A DNA stretch of 9,677 bases from Nitrospirota bacterium (GCA_005877565.1 VBOK01000070.1:1-9677); one strand, 5' to 3'. Positions 1-7,658 are shown, counted from the first letter of the stretch. Translations and numbers: made by a program. Notes: generated from the letters alone by a model not told the origin.

Positions 1-303
1 CGGGTCTGGCCGCGGGGGATCAGCAAGGAGCGGGCGCGCCTTGCGGACTGGCGGAAGGACCTGGCGCCGAGCACGCCGCTCCGCAAGTGGTTCGGGCACG
101 ATCCCGCCAAATGGAAAGCGTTTCGCACCCGCTACCGGACGGAGCTGAAACGCTCAGGACAGATCGAGGCTCTCAAAGAGCTGGCCAAGCTCTCCCGCCG
201 AAAGACAGTCACGCTGGTGTACGGCGCAGCCGACGAGCAGCACAACCAGGCCGTGGCCCTGAAGGAATTCCTGCTAGCCGCGCGGCGGTCGTCGGTGCTA
301 TAA
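1..303 (+). CDS. DUF488 family protein, C-terminal part (5' end outside window)
   Basis: An open frame of 100 codons is already open at base 1 and ends at TAA 301-303. The visible protein begins RVWPRGISKERA and continues with DWRKDLAPSTPLRKWFGHDP, then a basic stretch, then VTLVYGAADEQHNQAVALKEFL. The WPRG-(I/V)-SK, LAPS..LRKWFGHDP and (L/V)YGA.DE.HN.A..L..FL blocks are the signature of the DUF488 family of small soluble proteins (YeaO-like, usually about 115-120 residues), so roughly 15-20 N-terminal residues are missing. The biochemical role of the family is not established; it often sits near stress and redox genes. The msrA start lies 41 bases downstream on the same strand, so co-transcription is possible. 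The family call is firm; the function is unknown. Confidence 0.85.
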   Translation, partial: RVWPRGISKERARLADWRKDLAPSTPLRKWFGHDPAKWKAFRTRYRTELKRSGQIEALKELAKLSRRKTVTLVYGAADEQHNQAVALKEFLLAARRSSVL

Positions 304-344
304 CAGCCGCACCTTGCTGCTGACATGGACTACGGGAGACCATC

Positions 345-878
345 ATGAAAGAAATCGCCACGCTGGCCGGGGGATGCTTCTGGTGTCTGGAAGCGGTCTA
401 TGACCGGATGAAGGGCGTCGAGTCGGTCGAGTCGGGCTACATCGGCGGGAAGCACCCGAATCCGACCTACGAGGCGGTCTGCACGGGCCGCACCGGCCAC
501 GCCGAGGCGGTGCAGATCACGTTCGATCCCCACGTCGTCTCCTACCGCGAGTTGCTCGAGGTCTTCTTCGCGATCCACGACCCGACGACGCTCAACCGCC
601 AGGGCCACGACGTCGGCACCCAGTACCGGTCGGCGATCTTCTACCACTCGCCGGACCAGAAGGCGGTCGCCGCAGACGTGATCGCGGGCCTCACGAAGGA
701 GAAGGTCTTCGACGATCCCATCGTCACCGAGGTCGTCCCCGCCGGACCCTTCTACGTCGCCGAGGACTATCACCAGGAGTACTTCGCCAGGAACCCGACG
801 CAGGGCTACTGCGTGGCCGTGGTCAATCCGAAGGTCGCGAAGCTCCGCAAGCTGTTCGGCGAGAAGCTGAAGACGTAG
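345..878 (+). CDS. msrA: Peptide-methionine (S)-S-oxide reductase MsrA
   Basis: A cytosolic repair enzyme that reduces the S-epimer of methionine sulfoxide, free or in proteins, back to methionine, using thioredoxin as usual reductant. The 177-residue length is normal for a single-domain MsrA. The catalytic motif GCFWC is at residues 10-14, with Cys11 the expected nucleophile. Further family blocks are SGYIGG (30-35), GHAEAV (51-56), HDPTTLNRQGHDVGTQYRS (78-96) and AEDYHQEYF (139-147). GYC at 154-156 supplies a candidate resolving cysteine. The ATG at 345 is preceded by GGGAG at 334-338 with a 6-base gap, which supports this start. No MsrB domain is fused and none lies next to it. It may share a transcript with the DUF488 gene upstream and converges on the dab operon downstream. 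Confidence 0.97.
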   Translation: MKEIATLAGGCFWCLEAVYDRMKGVESVESGYIGGKHPNPTYEAVCTGRTGHAEAVQITFDPHVVSYRELLEVFFAIHDPTTLNRQGHDVGTQYRSAIFYHSPDQKAVAADVIAGLTKEKVFDDPIVTEVVPAGPFYVAEDYHQEYFARNPTQGYCVAVVNPKVAKLRKLFGEKLKT

Positions 879-985
879 CGAACGTAGCAAGTGTTTGCAT
901 CAAGCAACGTAGAGGGGGCGAGCTGTCGGTACGCTATGTCACTGCCGTCCCGGCTAGTCCCGGCAGGAACTCGCAAGATCAGGGG
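879..985. other. Convergent intergenic gap between msrA and the P-II-like gene
   Basis: A 107-base spacer between two convergent genes. It holds one possible stem-loop (942-966), listed separately, and three copies of the hexamer ACGTAG near its left end. No start codon with a convincing ribosome binding site and no T-tract terminator was seen on either strand. Confidence 0.6.
942..966. terminator. Weak stem-loop between convergent genes, possible bidirectional terminator
   Basis: CTGCCG at 942-947 pairs perfectly with CGGCAG at 961-966 around a 13-base GC-rich loop; an alternative CCGG/CCGG pairing also exists inside. The position between two convergent stop codons suits a transcription end. 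No run of T follows on either strand, so it does not meet the intrinsic-terminator pattern and may rely on Rho or be incidental. Confidence 0.3.
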
Positions 986-1324
986 TCATGAGCCGGCCGG
1001 CTGCTTGCCGAAATACTCGCGTCGACTCACCGCGACATCGGTGACGAACATGACGCCGGAGTGCCGTTCGAAGAGCGGCCGCAACCCGGCCAAGAGCGGT
1101 TCGACTTTCTCTTCCGGTACGACAGTCATGATCATTTCGAGACTTTCCTGCTCGCTGAACATGAAGTGTGCTTCGTGAACGCTGTGGTGACCTTTCCCGG
1201 ACACATTGCCGATAATGGTGTAGCCGGTTGCCTTGACACGATCGAGCAGATCGGTCACAAACGCCTGGTGGTCTCCCGCGACGATTACACGAATTTCCTT
1301 CATCGGATGCAATGTCAAACCCAT
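986..1324 (-). CDS. P-II-like regulatory protein of the DAB (bicarbonate-accumulation) locus
   Basis: A 112-residue soluble protein and the last gene of the minus-strand operon. It has the P-II beta-alpha-beta fold pattern: MKEIRVIVAGD, helix AFVTDLLDRVKATGYT, strand, a short loop GKGHHSVHEAHF (43-54), strand SLEMIMTVVP, helix EKVEPLLAGLRPLFE, and a C-terminal VMFVTDVAVSRREYF. Against classical GlnB/GlnK the T-loop is short and has no uridylylated Tyr, and the GDGK element of the nucleotide site is absent. That matches the divergent CPII/P-II-like group found with carboxysome and bicarbonate-transport genes, reported to bind adenine nucleotides and bicarbonate. Inference: it senses cell energy or carbon state and modulates the DabAB complex. 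An ATG at 1324 with AAGGAG seven bases upstream is preferred over the adjacent TTG at 1327 and the internal ATG at 1303. It starts 18 bases after the dabA stop. Confidence 0.85.
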   Translation of the reverse strand: MGLTLHPMKEIRVIVAGDHQAFVTDLLDRVKATGYTIIGNVSGKGHHSVHEAHFMFSEQESLEMIMTVVPEEKVEPLLAGLRPLFERHSGVMFVTDVAVSRREYFGKQPAGS

Positions 1325-1331
1325 CAACGGA

Positions 1332-1337
1332 CTCCTT
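1332..1337 (-). promoter_or_regulatory. Ribosome binding site of the P-II-like gene
   Basis: On the minus strand this reads AAGGAG, seven bases before the ATG at 1324. It decides the start: the in-frame TTG at 1327 would be only four bases away and the ATG at 1303 has no such element. Confidence 0.75.
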
Positions 1338-1343
1338 TCCGGC

Positions 1344-4300
1344 CTATGACTCAGTGAATGCCCGACGGTTAGACTGATTCTCTATGACGCTCCATGTTCC
1401 GGTCTGTCGATACCGGTACCATATCCACTCTTCGGGATCGAGCGTGACAAGGTGTACCCACTTGTTGTGATAGAAATGCCGCAATATTTCATGGCGTGCG
1501 ATCAGCCTATCGATACATTCACATGGCGCCTCAATGATCGTCAACAGCCGCATCGGCTCATGGTACGGTACGTCGCCGTTCATGACTGTTTGCCTAGCCA
1601 ATCCAAGCCGGAGATCGCTCCAAGGTCCCGACATGATGCCGAGCCGCCCCACGACGTTGTGATAGACCTTGCTGCCGCTTCCGTATGTCTCATTGTCGAC
1701 GGCCGAAAAGTAATGTTCCATGTTGATCCACTGGGCCACGACTTGCGGGGCGGTCAACAGGACTTCGAGCAGCCGATTGCTAGGGTCTAGGCGATAATCA
1801 TAGGAATGCAGGAAGACGCGTCCTTCGAGGTCAAGCCCTCGTGTCAGTTCTCGTCGCCCGATGATGAAGGCCGCATTACCCGAAAGACCCCACTCCGGCC
1901 TGACCTGGCTCCAGTCGGAGCCCCGTCGACGGACGTGAGATGTCGCGTTCTTGCGCTTTAAGGCTCGCCGGACGTCGGGAAACCGCGCGCATCGTTCCTG
2001 ACGCGTGAGTTCGGCGGCTTCCCTGAGATCTTCCTGGAGCCGTGATAGGTCCGCTCGATGCGTCGGCGGCACGTCTTCCAGGTCAAACAGTTGAACCTCG
2101 TCGGTCGTTGTGTTCATCTGGCCGGCGAGAAAGTGCGTGTCGGGCGGAATCTTGATGCCGGTCTTGAGCAGCCCTTCTCTCACTTTCTGGTTGTTCGCCA
2201 TCATCGCGAGCACGCGGGCGTTGGGCTTCCCTTCGTTGCCGCCACAGGCGCCGCAATCGAGGGCCGACTCGTAGGGGTTGTTGTCCGACGTGCTGCCGTG
2301 CGCGCAGAACAGGACGAGCCGCGCAAAGTTCATCGTCAGTCCCATCATGCGCAAGGCCGTGTCGACCGTGAGGACCTGTTCCTCGATGGTGAACCCCATG
2401 CGCGTGATCCGCTCCTTGTGCCTGGAGGCCGAGCGGGCATTGAGGTCGTAATCGCGGCGCAACGCCTCGATGAGGGTGTTCAGCGTCTCCGTCGAGAGCC
2501 CCGCGCGGTGCGCTGCCTCAAGCAACGAGGAGCCCAGGTTTTCTTGACCGTTGAGGGCTCGCTGCCGTAAGGCCTCGACGAGGTCGTGGGTGATGCGCGA
2601 GCGGCGCACCCCGGTGCGCTCTTGCAACGCCCTTCTCACCAGGGCCTGCTGCTCCGCGGCCAGCATCTCCGCTGTTTCGGCCGGCGCCAGCTTGTCGATG
2701 GTGAGCGTGGTCGAAAGCGACGGCACGAAGAGATGCCGTAGCCAGGCGGTGCAGCGCCGGTAGAGCGACGGCAGCAATGTTTTGCCGAGAATGGGCACGC
2801 CGTAGAACCAGCCCAGCGATTCCACCATGACGTAGGGCGTCACGACGTTTTCTTTCAGGTCGTGTAAGAGCGTGTGGCCTGCGCGGACCCACTTGGTGCG
2901 GGCCTCGTGTTGTGAGACCCTATGGTCCAGATAACTCCGGGGGATCTCCCGCACTTCATGTTTCGCGCGCATGATAACCGGGAACTGCTCCGTGTCGTGT
3001 TCCTTCCCCCATGCCCGATAGAGAATGAAAGCGGCAAAGAACCCGGCGAAGCCGTAGGTCTCGTGCGCGCCGATTGATTCAAGATGCCGGCGGAACGGCT
3101 CGGACCGCACATCAAGACAATAGACCGATTGAGAACAGGGGCGGGTCGGCGGCGCCCGTTCCTCGTCTGCAGGGGGCCGCCGGGATTGCGTCCACATCCG
3201 TCCGAGCAGGCGGTCCTGATAACCGGCTTCGAAGGCCTTCAGCCAGACAGGTCCATGGTCCGACTCCGGGAAGGCTTCGACCCAGTCGAACAATTGTTTC
3301 AGGTCGGCGGGAGCACTTTCGGTCAGCAGTGTCGGCTCGATCTCCAATGCGTGAGCGAGCGCCAGCAACCGCCTGGCTGCGCCTCGCCTGGCCGCCACCA
3401 CCTGGCGTGGCACGACCTCGGTCCGATAGCGTTCGATCACGGCGCCCCAGCCATTTCCTTTCTGATGCCGAACCCGATCAACTTCCTCGGCATAAAGCGC
3501 CGGCAAGCGACCGGCGACTCGTTGGCGTCTCAAATAATACTCTTCCGGATGGTTCTGCATGTAGGCACTGACGGCGTCATACCGGCCTTCGATACCAAGT
3601 TCGTTTCGGCAGGCCTTGTGAACCAATTCTCGCGCGTACCAAAGGCGAATGGCGAGGAACTTCACGAGGCTCGCCGGATACGCCCGCTGCCAGGGATAGT
3701 CCCGTTGTTGTTCGCGCCACTTGATAAAGCCGGCCCAGCCGGGTAGCGCGGTCAGCTGCAAGGACAAATAGTCCTGTCGCAGGTCTGACGGAATGCCGAG
3801 CGCATCCAGACTTTCGAGGAGGGCGTCCTCGGGATGGTCGGGGAGTCGGGCGATTTTTCTGCGGCTGTGTTTAATCCCGCAGAGCGACCATTCCTGTGCA
3901 GCCAGCACTTTCCATGCGCCGTACAATCCGTTCTCCCGTTCCGGCATGGACCAGGTCGCATGGCCTTCGTCCAGGAAGGCCTCGCACCACTTGATCAGTT
4001 GGTCGTTGATCTGCCGGACGATCTGCGTGCCGAAGGTATCGTCGCACCAGTGCGAGAGGGTGAGCCAGCGTCCCAGTGCCGCCCGGTCGCCCTCCGCGAT
4101 TGCGCGGATGCGCTCACGCAGGTCTGGAAACGTCAGCACGGAGGCGAGGTTCGCCGCGATGCGGTCGATCAAATTGCGCGAGGGATCAGGAAGTTGATCA
4201 TCGAGCGGCTCCTTGATGGGCGTGCAAAGACCTTCAGCCAGGCACGCGCGCAAGACCTCGCCGTGTGTGATCCTGTGTGTTCCGATGACGACGTGTTTGT

Positions 4301-4589
4301 CACGGACGAGCGGCTTCACCGCGGCGTCGAGATGCGCGGCTTGAATCCGGCCCGTCTTCAGGTAGCCACGATAGACGTGGCTGGGCAGGTAGCCGTCGCC
4401 TCCCAGGAACTGTTGGCCGCGCCGGACGGCATCTTCAAACGGAAGATATTCCAGACTGTGAAGCGGGTTGTGGTGAACGAAGGTCCGCATCGGCCAGTAC
4501 TGCGCGATGACTTCGCCGGCGAGGCGGACGATGCCTCGCAGCTCCATCCGTCTCGTTTCGATGTCGGACCGATTCTCTACTTGTTCCAT
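1344..4589 (-). CDS. dabA: DabA: DUF2309/UPF0753 zinc-site subunit of a bicarbonate-accumulating complex (MpsB homologue)
   Basis: A 1081-residue mostly soluble protein, expected at the inner face of the membrane bound to DabB, where DabA converts CO2 to bicarbonate vectorially, driven by the cation gradient. The beta-carbonic-anhydrase-like metal ligands are all present: CLDVR with Cys491, Asp493 and Arg495, then His764 in FCAHGS and Cys779 in DCGACGG. The His-Cys spacing of 15 equals that recalled for the Halothiobacillus DabA2 ligands His524 and Cys539. Other family blocks are the N-terminal WPMRTFVHHNPLHSLEYLPF and the C-terminal WINMEHYFSAVDN and YGSGSKVYHNVVG. Its length puts it with the long DabA type (about 1000 residues or more) rather than the ~830-residue DabA2. 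The ATG at 4589 follows GGAAG (4597-4601) by seven bases and overlaps the upstream gene by 13 bases, so translation is probably coupled. The family is certain. Whether the substrate is CO2/bicarbonate or the role is mainly membrane energisation, as first proposed for MpsB, is inference. Confidence 0.95.
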   Translation of the reverse strand: MEQVENRSDIETRRMELRGIVRLAGEVIAQYWPMRTFVHHNPLHSLEYLPFEDAVRRGQQFLGGDGYLPSHVYRGYLKTGRIQAAHLDAAVKPLVRDKHVVIGTHRITHGEVLRACLAEGLCTPIKEPLDDQLPDPSRNLIDRIAANLASVLTFPDLRERIRAIAEGDRAALGRWLTLSHWCDDTFGTQIVRQINDQLIKWCEAFLDEGHATWSMPERENGLYGAWKVLAAQEWSLCGIKHSRRKIARLPDHPEDALLESLDALGIPSDLRQDYLSLQLTALPGWAGFIKWREQQRDYPWQRAYPASLVKFLAIRLWYARELVHKACRNELGIEGRYDAVSAYMQNHPEEYYLRRQRVAGRLPALYAEEVDRVRHQKGNGWGAVIERYRTEVVPRQVVAARRGAARRLLALAHALEIEPTLLTESAPADLKQLFDWVEAFPESDHGPVWLKAFEAGYQDRLLGRMWTQSRRPPADEERAPPTRPCSQSVYCLDVRSEPFRRHLESIGAHETYGFAGFFAAFILYRAWGKEHDTEQFPVIMRAKHEVREIPRSYLDHRVSQHEARTKWVRAGHTLLHDLKENVVTPYVMVESLGWFYGVPILGKTLLPSLYRRCTAWLRHLFVPSLSTTLTIDKLAPAETAEMLAAEQQALVRRALQERTGVRRSRITHDLVEALRQRALNGQENLGSSLLEAAHRAGLSTETLNTLIEALRRDYDLNARSASRHKERITRMGFTIEEQVLTVDTALRMMGLTMNFARLVLFCAHGSTSDNNPYESALDCGACGGNEGKPNARVLAMMANNQKVREGLLKTGIKIPPDTHFLAGQMNTTTDEVQLFDLEDVPPTHRADLSRLQEDLREAAELTRQERCARFPDVRRALKRKNATSHVRRRGSDWSQVRPEWGLSGNAAFIIGRRELTRGLDLEGRVFLHSYDYRLDPSNRLLEVLLTAPQVVAQWINMEHYFSAVDNETYGSGSKVYHNVVGRLGIMSGPWSDLRLGLARQTVMNGDVPYHEPMRLLTIIEAPCECIDRLIARHEILRHFYHNKWVHLVTLDPEEWIWYRYRQTGTWSVIENQSNRRAFTES

Positions 4590-5887
4590 GTAATCGCTTC
4601 CACGTTCGCGCTCGTCGGCGGTGCGGTTTGCTCAGGCCCCCACAGATTCGACGACGCCCCCCCCAGCGCGAGCAGGACCAGGATGACCATCATCAGGGAG
4701 GCGAATTCGGTCCGGAGCAGATCGGTGTAACGCAGATCCGGTCGCCTCACTCCGAAGAGCAATTGCTGCACCATCTGCATGATGTACCAAGAGGCGGTGA
4801 GCCAGGCTACCAGCGTGACAAACAGTCCGACGGAAGGCGTAAGGGACGACGTCAGGAGCAGGCCCATAAAACCGGCGAACACGCCAAACGGAGGCAGCCC
4901 CATCGCGGCCAGCGCGAGGAGCGAGAGCAGGACGGCGTATCGCGGCATCGTGAACGCCAAGCCGCTGATGGCCTGCGGGTCCACATCGTCGCCGTATCTC
5001 GTGCGGATCACTTGCCAGGCGACCAAGAGGCCGCTCGTCACAAGCCCGACGGCGCCCACAAAGACCGCAACTCTGGGCGTCGGGGTTCGGGCTGCGGCGA
5101 CGAACCACCACAGAATGGAAAAAAACGACAGGCTGCTGTAGGCGAGCAACAGCCGCACCCGCGATTGCGCCAACGCCTTGATCGCCCCGTAGAGCGATCC
5201 CGCCAACGCAAAGAGGCTCACGGTCCGGGCGGCGACCTCCGGCACTGCCGTGACGACCGTGGTCAGCCCGTGCACGCCCAGGGCGGGCAACAGCAGCACA
5301 ACGAACGACGGCAAGCCGCCGGGCAATCGGGTAAGCGCGGTGACGTGGCCCTCATGAAACGGCACAAGCGGCAAGAGGATGGCGCACGTCAGAAGGGACG
5401 CTACCGCAGAGATCGGCGGGCCGGTGATGACGGAGACCCCCACGCACAAGGCGCCGACACCGTAGGTGCCGATCCCCCGCCAGGAGATGGGCCATAACGC
5501 AGTATGGTGTCGGAACAGCAGCGCGATGAGAGACCCAAGCAGCACGAGCAAAAAACTCTGACCAACGACGTTGTGGTTCGTCAGGACGCCAAGTCCCAGT
5601 CCGAGGAATAGCAAAGTCATGATCCACGAAGGTCGATGGTCGGAGTGAACCGGCTGTCCCAAGAGCGACACACAGGCGGCCAACGGAAGCAGGTAGAGCA
5701 GCAACATGCCCTCGGGCGGAGTGGTCAATGAGCCGCTCAGTCCTACATTCGCTCCGAGACTGACGAGGGACACGAGGATTGCCGAGACCTTCAGCCGGTC
5801 CGGTTTGGACCAGACTGCGAGGCTCAACACTGCACCCAGCAGAGGAACGCCGGCCGACAACCAAGAAATGATCGCCCCCTCCATCAT
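4577..5887 (-). CDS. NuoM/NuoN-like membrane protein, charge-depleted third subunit of the DAB operon
   Basis: A 436-residue integral membrane protein with about 14 hydrophobic segments, resembling the proton-antiporter subunits of complex I and Mrp. Recognisable blocks are AILLPLVPFH (169-178, the TM7 PFH motif), ALAQSRVRLLLAYSSLSF (238-255), ALAAMGLPPFGVFAGF (325-340, TM12) and YIMQMVQQLLFG (368-379). Aligned by eye with NuoM, the charged channel residues are gone: the TM5 Glu falls in LLVLLGSL, TM7 Lys is Leu171, TM8 Lys is Pro201 and TM12 Glu is Phe340. It therefore looks like a structural or adaptor subunit rather than a proton channel. It lies between dabB and dabA, a place no subunit of the two-component DabAB model fills. 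The ATG at 5887 overlaps the dabB stop as ATGA and has AAGGG eight bases upstream, so it is preferred over a GTG at 5896. The superfamily is confident; the exact role is unknown. Confidence 0.85.
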   Translation of the reverse strand: MMEGAIISWLSAGVPLLGAVLSLAVWSKPDRLKVSAILVSLVSLGANVGLSGSLTTPPEGMLLLYLLPLAACVSLLGQPVHSDHRPSWIMTLLFLGLGLGVLTNHNVVGQSFLLVLLGSLIALLFRHHTALWPISWRGIGTYGVGALCVGVSVITGPPISAVASLLTCAILLPLVPFHEGHVTALTRLPGGLPSFVVLLLPALGVHGLTTVVTAVPEVAARTVSLFALAGSLYGAIKALAQSRVRLLLAYSSLSFFSILWWFVAAARTPTPRVAVFVGAVGLVTSGLLVAWQVIRTRYGDDVDPQAISGLAFTMPRYAVLLSLLALAAMGLPPFGVFAGFMGLLLTSSLTPSVGLFVTLVAWLTASWYIMQMVQQLLFGVRRPDLRYTDLLRTEFASLMMVILVLLALGGASSNLWGPEQTAPPTSANVEAITWNK

Positions 5888-7584
5888 TGCGACCACCCTT
5901 GCTCACGCTTGTCAAATCGGTGGACGAGACGCATCACGGCTTGGCTGAATAGTTCGTAGGGCTCGTCGGCGTAAAGCCGATTCATGAACAACACATAGAG
6001 CCGGATCCGGAGGCCTTCGATCCAGGCCGGTGTCCACATCGTGCGGCCGTGGGCGCGCATATACAGGTACGTCCAGCCGAAGATCGTCATCAGCGTCGCT
6101 ATGGCGATCATCACGTCAAAGAGCCAGCGTGGAAGCGCCGCAGCCAGAAAGTAGGACGCGACTTCCTGCGGATCGCGGTACAGAAACGCCGTGAAGGATT
6201 GTACGGCGAACAGATACACGAACACGATGAACGGGAGCGTCAGTAACATCGCAGCCGACACTTTCCAGGAGGCCACGGCGCGCAATCGTGTGAGCGTCAA
6301 GATGGCTTGCGAGGAGGTGATCCAAATGAAGAACAGGAAGATCACGGCACCTTGCGATTCCAGCAACGGGATGTGGAGCACGCCGTGCGTGACGACGAGG
6401 ATGAGCAGCGGAATCAACAGCGTGGTCACGAATCCCGTCGTCCAGGTGAGCCGAGAGAAACTCTGTTCCGCGGCCTCATGGTCCGTATGGGGGAAGGCCG
6501 GCTCCTGGCGGGCCTTGTGGATGACGTTGCCGCAGTTCAAGAACACGGTGGCCTTGAATATTCCGTGCGCGATCAGATGAAACACCGCCAGGGAAAACGC
6601 GCCCAACCCGCACTCCATGATCATGTAACCCATCTGGCCGATCGTGGAGAAGCCGAGCGTTTTCTTGATGTCGTTCTGCGCCAGCATCATGGCGGCGCCG
6701 AGAATGGCGGTCATGGTGCCGACGACGAACGCCACGTGCAGGGTCGTCGAGCTGAGCCCGAAGAGTGGCGCCAATCGGTTGATCAGGAAGCCGCCGGCAT
6801 TGATGATGCCCGCATGCAGCAACGCATGCACCGGCGTGGGGGCATAGAGCGAACGGGGCAGCCAGATGTGCATCGGAAACTGCGCCGACTTACTCATGCC
6901 GCCGATAAAAAGGAGCAACGTGACAGCGGTCGCGCCGTGGATGTCCCATCCCGGCAAGGGCGACAGCGTGACGGGGGTTTCGATCGCCTTGGTGAACAGC
7001 GTCGGGAACTCCAACGTGCCGTACAGCGAATGGGCGAGGACAAGCCCGGCGAGAAATGCGACGTCGCCGACCCGCAGGAGCGTAAAGGTTCTATAGGCGC
7101 CCGCCAACGTCGCTGCATGCGCGTGGTTGTGGGCCAGGAGATAGAGCAGACAGCTCAGTAGCTGCCAGAACACGAACAGCATGACGAGGTTCGCGCTCGA
7201 GACCATGCACAGCAGCACGAACGTGGTGAATGCGACCAGGAAGAGATACCGGGACTCCTGAGGGTCCTGGTACATGTACCCGACGGAATAGGTATAGATG
7301 ATCGTCCCGACGCCAGAGATCAAGACCATCATGACCGCGCTCAGCCGATCGATGTAGAAGCCGACGGGGACGGCGATCAAGGCCAACGACGCGGGATCGT
7401 AGAAACGAATCGCGATCGTGCCCTGTGTCGCGACAAAATAAAGCGTGGCGACGGCGACGCAGAATGCCGCGCCGATCGGCCAGGCGGCGACTCGCGCGCG
7501 CGCGTGTCGCGAACAATCGCTGCCGATCACGACGATCAACGCGGCCAACAGAGGAAGCAACGGGACGAGAATCACAAAGGGCAT
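5884..7584 (-). CDS. dabB: DabB: NuoL-like cation-driven membrane subunit (MpsA homologue)
   Basis: A 566-residue polytopic protein of the NuoL/MrpA antiporter superfamily that powers DabA in DAB complexes. The DabB-type signature is clear: GGMSKSAQFPMHIWLPRSL (228-246), APTPVHALLHAGIINAGGFL (248-267), DIKKTLGFSTIGQMGYM (305-321) and FHLIAHGIFKATVFL (335-349). The TM7 Lys232, the DIKK lysines 307-308 and Lys344 are kept. In TM5 the usual Trp-Glu pair reads Trp140-Gln141, so the conserved acid is replaced by its amide. The frame extends upstream to a GTG or ATG near 7662, but that stretch is hydrophilic and overlaps a terminator-like hairpin. The ATG at 7584, opening MPFVILVPLLPLLAAL as a first membrane helix, has GGGAG at 7596-7600 and is preferred. 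It is the first gene of the operon and its TGA overlaps the next ATG. Confidence 0.92.
   Translation of the reverse strand: MPFVILVPLLPLLAALIVVIGSDCSRHARARVAAWPIGAAFCVAVATLYFVATQGTIAIRFYDPASLALIAVPVGFYIDRLSAVMMVLISGVGTIIYTYSVGYMYQDPQESRYLFLVAFTTFVLLCMVSSANLVMLFVFWQLLSCLLYLLAHNHAHAATLAGAYRTFTLLRVGDVAFLAGLVLAHSLYGTLEFPTLFTKAIETPVTLSPLPGWDIHGATAVTLLLFIGGMSKSAQFPMHIWLPRSLYAPTPVHALLHAGIINAGGFLINRLAPLFGLSSTTLHVAFVVGTMTAILGAAMMLAQNDIKKTLGFSTIGQMGYMIMECGLGAFSLAVFHLIAHGIFKATVFLNCGNVIHKARQEPAFPHTDHEAAEQSFSRLTWTTGFVTTLLIPLLILVVTHGVLHIPLLESQGAVIFLFFIWITSSQAILTLTRLRAVASWKVSAAMLLTLPFIVFVYLFAVQSFTAFLYRDPQEVASYFLAAALPRWLFDVMIAIATLMTIFGWTYLYMRAHGRTMWTPAWIEGLRIRLYVLFMNRLYADEPYELFSQAVMRLVHRFDKREQGWSQ
5896..5900 (-). 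promoter_or_regulatory. Ribosome binding site of the NuoM-like gene
   Basis: AAGGG on the minus strand, eight bases before the ATG at 5887 and inside the last codons of dabB. It would be too close to serve the in-frame GTG at 5896, which favours the ATGA-overlap start and translational coupling. Confidence 0.55.
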
Positions 7585-7595
7585 GCGTTGTTCAG

Positions 7596-7600
7596 CTCCC
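7596..7600 (-). promoter_or_regulatory. Ribosome binding site of dabB
   Basis: GGGAG on the minus strand, 11 bases before the ATG at 7584. The spacing is somewhat long but it is the only purine-rich element near the start that gives a hydrophobic N-terminus. It lies just downstream of the T-tract of the leader hairpin. Confidence 0.55.
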
Positions 7601-7605
7601 GAAAC

Positions 7606-7658
7606 AAAAAAGCCAGCCGGCGTCCTCGAAGCGTATCCGAGGAGCACGCGGTTGGCTT
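7606..7658 (-). terminator. Terminator-like hairpin in the dab leader (candidate attenuator)
   Basis: On the minus strand AAGCCAACCG (7658-7649) faces CGGCTGGCTT (7619-7610), pairing at nine of ten positions with one A-C mismatch. Inside it TCCTCG (7643-7638) pairs perfectly with CGAGGA (7628-7623) around a nine-base loop. A run of six T (7611-7606) follows the stem directly. This is the pattern of an intrinsic terminator, yet it sits about 10 bases before the dabB ribosome binding site with no gene of that strand upstream. It therefore most likely acts on dab transcripts themselves as an attenuator. Confidence 0.6.

Noticed and set aside
330..890. A 186-codon open frame on the minus strand opposite msrA
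   Set aside because: It mirrors the confidently identified msrA almost base for base, is Arg/Asp/Val-rich as expected of the complement of a GC-rich gene, and matches no family.
873..912. Three ACGTAG hexamers after the msrA stop
   Set aside because: Irregular spacing, no dyad and no relation to a promoter; too short to claim as a repeat element.
991..1002. Perfect 12-base palindrome AGCCGGCCGGCT
   Set aside because: It lies in the last codons of the P-II-like gene, has no T-tract and is likely by chance in GC-rich coding DNA.
3084..5497. Long plus-strand open frames (220, 298 and 289 codons) opposite dabA and the NuoM-like gene
   Set aside because: They overlap genes with clear motifs over their whole length, have composition typical of GC-rich antisense frames (Arg, Gln, His, Gly) and no recognisable domains.
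6307..7161. A 284-codon plus-strand open frame opposite dabB
   Set aside because: Charged, low-complexity composition with no domain; dabB on the other strand shows clear antiporter motifs throughout.
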